A stretch of 64,000 nt of DNA from Delphinapterus leucas (taxonomy: Eukaryota > Chordata > Mammalia > Artiodactyla > Monodontidae), in the NCBI RefSeq assembly GCF_002288925.2, contig NW_022098004.1:11198061-11262060 (forward strand). Direction: 5' to 3'. Under the pieces are notes generated by a model. It ran no database searches and was not told the origin of the DNA. It saw only the letters and a list, made by a program, of their open reading frames with translations. A program made the translations under genes and the position numbers. Positions 59,206-64,000 of the stretch are shown here, one piece after another (position 1 is the first letter of the stretch; each line of letters opens with the position of its first letter).

Positions 59206-59385
59206 TTACGTAAACTTTGAAAGTTGCCTTTGTGATAGTGATTTCTATAATTCGTCTCTGTAGGGGCTGAAAATATCTAGACTGTAGAAGGACTCAGAAC
59301 ATCCTCGTCCATTCCCTTCAGGATGTTTTAATGATTATGATGCAATTACAGATACAGTGTTTCCTTTTCCCTCTTGAAAGAAGTG
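59206..59385. repeat. Tandem duplication, copy 2
   Basis: 180-bp exact repeat of 59014-59193, also starting with TTACGTAA (59206-59213). Following it the sequence changes to 'gggagatgaaagcagac'. Confidence 0.97.
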
Positions 59386-59767
59386 GGGAGATGAAAGCAG
59401 ACAGACAACTGACATTAAATCGCCAAATTTAGGGTAAAATTTGGAATTTCTTACCAGCATAGATTTTTTTTATAACATTAAATTTGAAATCTCCAAGAAA
59501 AAGCTGTTTTTAAAAAATGTGTCCTTATATTGTATGCCTTCATGCCATTAAACGTTTATTTTCTTCAAATAAGTCAAGAATGTCATTCGTACAAAGTCTT
59601 ATCTTAATCATAAAATACAACTAGGCTTATTGAATATGAATACTTCTATATGAATACTTTGATGCATTATAAAATGCTGTGCTCTGCTTTTTTGGGAAAA
59701 AAAATCTCCTCTTCTCTGTAACGTTGGCTTATGAATATTATAACAGTTCTTTTCTGTTCACATGCAG
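59386..59767 (+). other. First called intron, right part
   Basis: AT-rich, ends in the pyrimidine-rich tract and 'catgcag' acceptor of the next exon. Confidence 0.5.
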
Positions 59768-59810
59768 TGAACTGAGACAACCTTCACTCCAGCATTTGGA
59801 GTCTCCTTCT
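59768..59810 (+). CDS. Candidate internal exon 2 of the same unidentified gene
   Basis: A 43-bp segment between a 'ttcttttctgttcacatgcag' acceptor and a textbook 'gtgagt' donor. Entering with two bases from the previous exon, it reads S-ELRQPSLQHLESPS and leaves in phase 0 after exactly 14 codons. The only frame consistent with the preceding segment is open throughout. It has no domain that I can name: the residues are Ser/Pro/Leu/Gln-rich, as in a disordered linker. It adjoins a 192-bp-period tandem duplication that ends about 380 bp upstream. The short length is plausible for a microexon-like internal exon. Confidence depends on the three segments agreeing in phase, which by chance would be uncommon but not impossible. 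Confidence 0.6.
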
Positions 59811-60997
59811 GTGAGTTTGTCTTATGAGAATGCATATTCAATGTTTGTTTGAATGTCTCTCTGAAGAAACCACTCTGGCAAGTTTATAGTCTTTATGGTT
59901 ACGTTGGGTTTTGTTTTAATTTTCAAGTAGGTACCAGGCAAAATTTTTCATATGTTCGCTTTTCAAAGAAAAGTTAAATAGATTTCACAATCAGAGTGGA
60001 TAGTGCTACCATTTTTGTCACCAGGAAAGTTTTATTTGGGCATATGACATACATCATAATTATCTTCCCTGATTTAACAGCCTATTTGGAATATCATTGC
60101 CAGTTAGGTTATGTAACCCTTTGCCTTCCAAATAGTTCAGATATTTCATCTAGAAAATATTAGAAGGTTCTCTTTCCAATCACTGAATAATGTTATTTTT
60201 GTTAAACATCTGAATCTAGAAATTGTAAATCTGAGAGTATGCAACTGGTAGAAAGTATTGTGAAGTCTAGGGTCAAGAAAGTAAGAACTTTTATTATGCT
60301 TGGAGAAATGTTTTCCTCCCTCTTTGTCACTTGATAATCATGTATATAACAGTGAAAAGTGATCCAGAAAAAGAGCTAATAGTCAATGACATGCTTTTAC
60401 TGGAGCAAAATAGTTCTAGTTCAGCAAAACAAAAAGTAAGATGGGATCTGGGCTTAAGCCTGGGGAGACAGTCTCCATAGAAGCATATGCTGTAAGCCGC
60501 CCGCAAACAATATTCGCAACAGCTGAGGTCTGGGCACCTGAGCCTCAAAGCCAGTGTCTGGTGAAGCCAGTACCCAGTATCCAGCACGACCCCGGTGTGA
60601 GTCCTCGCATTTCTGTGACTCTGGAGCCATTAAAACCAAGAGCATGTCAACATCCCTCCAAGGCATCTTCGTCGCCTCCTAAGATCCTACACCATGAATT
60701 TGGATTCCTAGTAAATGAAAACGAGTGTATACAGTAGGATGATTCGTCTTCAATCCCGTGCATCTCTTGCAGGAGGAAACTGTCCCATAAAATCCTGGGC
60801 TGGAGGCCATGCTGACGTATATGTACCTTGCAGCGACATGATTTCAGCTTCCATCCACTCCCACTCCCCTGCCTGGACCGGTCAGTCTAGGTATGATAAC
60901 CTTAACGTTTTTAGCTAAAGTCTCTTCTTGTGGCATCACAGGTGATTTATGGGGGTAGACTTTTTTTATATGGACATATTGAAGAGCTGTCGGATTA
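59811..60997 (+). other. Second called intron, left part
   Basis: Begins 'gtgagtttgtct'. Contains an open 177-bp segment at 60420-60596 bounded by 'ttctag' and 'gtgagt' with phase 0 at both ends, listed below as a possible cassette exon. Confidence 0.5.
60420..60596 (+). other. Possible in-frame cassette exon (weak)
   Basis: Bounded by 'ttctag' on the left and 'gtgagt' on the right, 177 bp long (59 codons), and open in the phase 0/0 frame required between the exon at 59768-59810 and that at 62472-62547. The frame holds 'SIEAYAVSRPQTIFATAEVW' among others. Against it: the acceptor has a poor pyrimidine tract, overlapping frames are open on both strands, and the wording is not recognised. The plus frame of 98 codons that starts at 60441 overlaps it and runs to a stop at 60737. 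Confidence 0.2.
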
Positions 60998-61245
60998 TGC
61001 TGATTAAGTACTCGGGCTCAAGAGTCAAACTGCCAAGGTAGCAAACGAGATGGTAAAGCATCCTACCTTGGAGTCTGTCAGCAAGTTCTCTGTGCTTTAG
61101 TTTGATTTCCTAATAAACAGATCAGGGATGATGGTGACGGTACTAATAATAGTACCTACCTCACAGGGTTCTTTCAAATATATGAAGTTAATCTACGTAA
61201 GATAACATGGCAAAATCTAGCATATGGTAGACACATATTAGCTTC
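60998..61245 (+). repeat. MIR SINE
   Basis: Diverged plus-strand MIR: 'ctcgggctcaagagtcaaac', 'gtgctttagtttgatttcct', 'gtacctacctcacagggttc' and 'gcatatggtagacacatatt'. Confidence 0.6.
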
Positions 61246-61567
61246 TAGAGTACTCTCGGTAGATACCCTGTATCTGTGCCTTGTAGTAAAATTATATTAG
61301 TAAGAATGACTGTTCGCACATAGTAACCAGTAGTCACATTCAGTGCATTTTTACAGCATCCCTGAACTAGGGGTGCAGCCATCTCAGAGATTCAGGAGAT
61401 TAGAGGATGGAGGCTCTGACAAGTGAGGATTTATCCTCAGACTCCTCTTTGACCACTGCCCTGGGAGAAATCAAGCCAGGGTGGTGGGGGTGTGAGACCT
61501 CAAAGGAGGCACCCAAACCAGCCTGGTCGGCTGGGATGTTCGGGGAAGATTAACTGAGGAGACGGGC
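61246..61567. other. Unannotated stretch
   Basis: No recognised feature. Confidence 0.4.
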
Positions 61568-62079
61568 AGGCTGTTTTCCATCTGTCATAACAAATTACCC
61601 CCCAAGTGGGTGGCTTACAACAGTATAAATGTATTGCCTGGTTTGTGGAGGTCAGAAACCTGAAATGGGTCTCCATGGAGACAAAATCACCATGTTGGCA
61701 GGGTTGGGTTCCTTCCTTCTGGAGGCTCGAGGGGAGAGTCCATTTCCTTCTGTTTTCCAGGTTAGAAACCACCCACATTCCTTGATTCATGGCCCCTTCC
61801 CCTCACCTCCAAAGCCAGCAATGGTAGGTAGAGTCCTCTTCACATTACACTGCTTTCCTCTTAACCTTTCAGGCTCTATCTTGCAAGTTAAGGACACCCC
61901 TTGTTATTTACATTGTGTCCACCAGGATAACCCAGAATAATCTCCGCATTATAAAGTCAGCTGGTTCGCAACCTTGATGCCACGTGCCATTTAATTCCCA
62001 GATCCTGTGAATGTGTTACCTTTCAAGTCAAAAGGGAATTTAAGAGGGCTTTGGGAGGTCTTCATTCTGCTTACCACAC
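61568..62079 (-). mobile_element. LTR of the MaLR/ERVL type, antisense
   Basis: 'tctgtcataacaaattaccc', 'aagtgggtggcttacaacag', 'ttctggaggctcgaggggag' and 'attcatggcccc' are the antisense order of a MaLR-type LTR, ending near 'tctgcttaccaca'. The precise subfamily is uncertain. The overlapping minus frame at 61500-61790 is LTR-derived. Confidence 0.6.
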
Positions 62080-62471
62080 TGAAGGCCAAGGAACAAAATG
62101 GGGGAGGAAGAAAGAAGTGCAACACTAAGGATTGAAACTATTTAACATACAATGATACAAAGGGAAAAAATACCTCCCCACTCCCACACACTTGAACACA
62201 CAGGGATGAAATTCTACTTGGCAAGGCTTTCCAAGATCAGTTGCCTGAATTGTCTCCAGTAGGTTAGCATTGCCAAGATGCCTGCCTGTTTCTTTTTGAG
62301 AGAAACACACAGAGTGTGTTGCAAGCAGCTGATCACGTGATTGCAAAATAAATGGGGGAAATAGAGGAATGATTTCATCTTTGCTCTGCAGAGATTTTGT
62401 TCACATTCTATCAGCATTAATTTGCAAGTCTCATGTCCTTTTTTTTTTTAACTGTCCGTCATTCTTATCAG
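62080..62471 (+). other. Second called intron, right part
   Basis: No repeat recognised. Ends in a T-rich tract and 'attcttatcag', a good acceptor. Confidence 0.5.
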
Positions 62472-62547
62472 AAAAGCAAAATCAGCTTCCAGGTCATCAA
62501 TGAAGTCAATCTAAACAGGAAGAAAAAGAGAAAACAAGAGGAAAAAG
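62472..62547 (+). CDS. Candidate internal exon 3 of the same unidentified gene
   Basis: A 76-bp segment after 'ctttttttttttaactgtccgtcattcttatcag' (strong tract, split here for length: T-run at 62440-62449 then the acceptor) and before 'gtacta'. In the frame set by the exon at 59768-59810 it reads KSKISFQVINEVNLNRKKKR, then KQEEK, and ends with one base of a split codon (25 codons plus 1). The C-terminal part is a basic run that could be a nuclear-localisation or membrane-binding stretch, which I only infer. The frame is open; the two other frames contain stops. Gene not identified. The following exon would need to enter with two bases; one such candidate is discussed in the findings. Confidence 0.6.
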
Positions 62548-64000
62548 GTACTATTGGTTATATTTGAGCTTACCCATCTTCTGGTTTTGCTTTAACTATA
62601 TACTGTTTTTACCTTACAATTCTATGTTATAGTTTTAAAAAATCAAGCAGGGCATGGAGTGCATTAGTTCACAAATCTTCCACAATATCCCTGATTCCAG
62701 TTTTAATTCTTAAATATAACTGCCATTAATATTTGGTGTGCATCTTTCCAGGTGTTTTTATGCGTGCCATGTACCTATTAAACAATCAGTATCAAAATAT
62801 GTATTGCTCTGCAGCATGGTCTGGTTTGAGATGACACAGTTTGATATACCTTTGCAGGAAAAAGAGATATCTATCAGAATCTCTTTTATCTGTGTACCTT
62901 AGTTATCTTAGTAGAATTCTAAGGCTTTCTATACAAGAACCAGGCTTTTTTTGAGACTTATTCTTACTGTATTTTAATTCTTCTTCCTCTTTTTGTTTCT
63001 GTTAATGGTCATTACCTACCCAATTCCTGCCTTTTGGAAACATCCTGCAGCGCTTCAGGGATACAGTCACCTACAGCTTCTGGCCTCCTAAGGCTTCACC
63101 TTCTTCATCGCTTTTCCAGTACTGTGGGGGAAGTTCTCCTGACTGTTATTCCTATGACGGAGCAGGTTTTCAGGAAAGTCAGTTGCTGCGTTTTTTCTTT
63201 AGTAATCTGTGGAATTTCTACAATTTCCCGTCTGTGTACCCCAGGGCCATCCCCAGTGGGGACACTGCATAAGTTCTAGCCCTGGCTCGGCAGCCACATC
63301 CTAGTTTTACAAACCCTGATATGTCATTAACCTCTTTGGATGACTACTTTCTTATCAATCAAGAAGGCCAGGAGAGGGGGTGGTGGTTTTCAAAGCATGT
63401 TATGAGCCCTGAGATTCTGCGGGGCGGCCCTGGAGTGGAGGTTAGGCTGGAGATAAAGAAAGCTTGCCCTACTTTATTTAGCTCATGGTTTACAGACCAA
63501 AGTCATATTTTGTTTTGTCTTTTACCTAATAGAAGGTTTGATCCTTAGAAACTCACTGAATAATCCGTACATCAACATCTCTGAGAGGATCCTATAGAAC
63601 CTCCTGTTTTGTGAACAAGACATAAAATATCTGTAGAACTTACCTAAAATTACCTAAACCAAGTTCTAATTTACTCTTTACTTAGCTAAAAAAAAAAAAA
63701 AGTTGGAAAAATCCATAGATTCTCTGCATTTCGGTAGACTTAACTGCTTTTAATCTGATATTTGTATTGTCAAAAGCAACTATATTTGAAATCATTTTAT
63801 AACTGCAGCACATTTTCATCACTGTAAAAACTCATACCGCTTTTGGAAACTCTGGTTTCTGTTTTCTACTGTTTTCTAACAGCTATTTTGCAACCTACTC
63901 TACAATTGATTTCTCCCAGTCATGGCAATCTACTGGTTCAAAACTCCCAAGGCTAAATTTCTAAATTTATTTTATAATTACTCTTAGTTGTGCTACAGTA
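62548..64000 (+). other. Downstream of the third called exon
   Basis: Contains MIR-like wording at about 63275-63360 ('tagccctggctcggcagcca', 'cattaacctctttggatgac'), a weakly supported acceptor at 63050 and an A-run at 63687-63701. No terminal exon can be named with confidence. Confidence 0.45.

Overview
This is vertebrate nuclear DNA, almost certainly from a cetacean. The best evidence is a set of tRNA-derived SINEs of the CHR type, whose heads match the cetacean form of the repeat and many of which still have intact target-site duplications. They sit among mammalian L1, L2, MIR, MER5, MLT1 and ERVL copies. There are no operons, ribosome binding sites or prokaryotic genes. Most open reading frames over 60 codons are chance frames or lie inside SINEs and LINEs. 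Family names come from recognising sequence by eye, not from a library search, so subfamily labels are approximate.

Regions 0-11 kb: a layered repeat field (L1, MIR, MER5A1-like, four SINEs, GT microsatellite). 11.4-11.9 kb: a 5'-complete, 3'-truncated RPL31 retropseudogene on the minus strand, abutting the head of a SINE. 12-25 kb: mostly old L1 and L2, plus a twin-primed L1 insertion at 14.67-15.18 kb with a perfect 16-bp target duplication. 25-52 kb: more CHR SINEs, an MLT1 LTR, an ERVL-type LTR followed by a recognisable tRNA-Leu-type primer binding site and decayed internal sequence, and three copies of a repeat I cannot name. 53-54 kb: a long antisense L1 3' end.

The only good evidence of a host protein-coding gene is at the right end. 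Three short plus-strand segments (56345-56415, 59768-59810, 62472-62547) each have good splice signals and join in a single open frame across compatible phases (0/2, 2/0, 0/1). They would encode a basic, proline-containing, probably cytoplasmic segment. I do not recognise the gene. The window would hold internal exons with introns of about 3.35 and 2.66 kb; the 5' and 3' ends are not seen with confidence.

The most striking unexplained structure is in the first of these introns. A 180-bp segment is present twice in tandem with no mismatch (period 192 bp, 59014-59385), and each copy begins with a pair of the palindrome TTACGTAA. This is the consensus site of PAR-bZIP/NFIL3 (and some C/EBP) transcription factors. 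The array ends about 380 bp upstream of the second exon.
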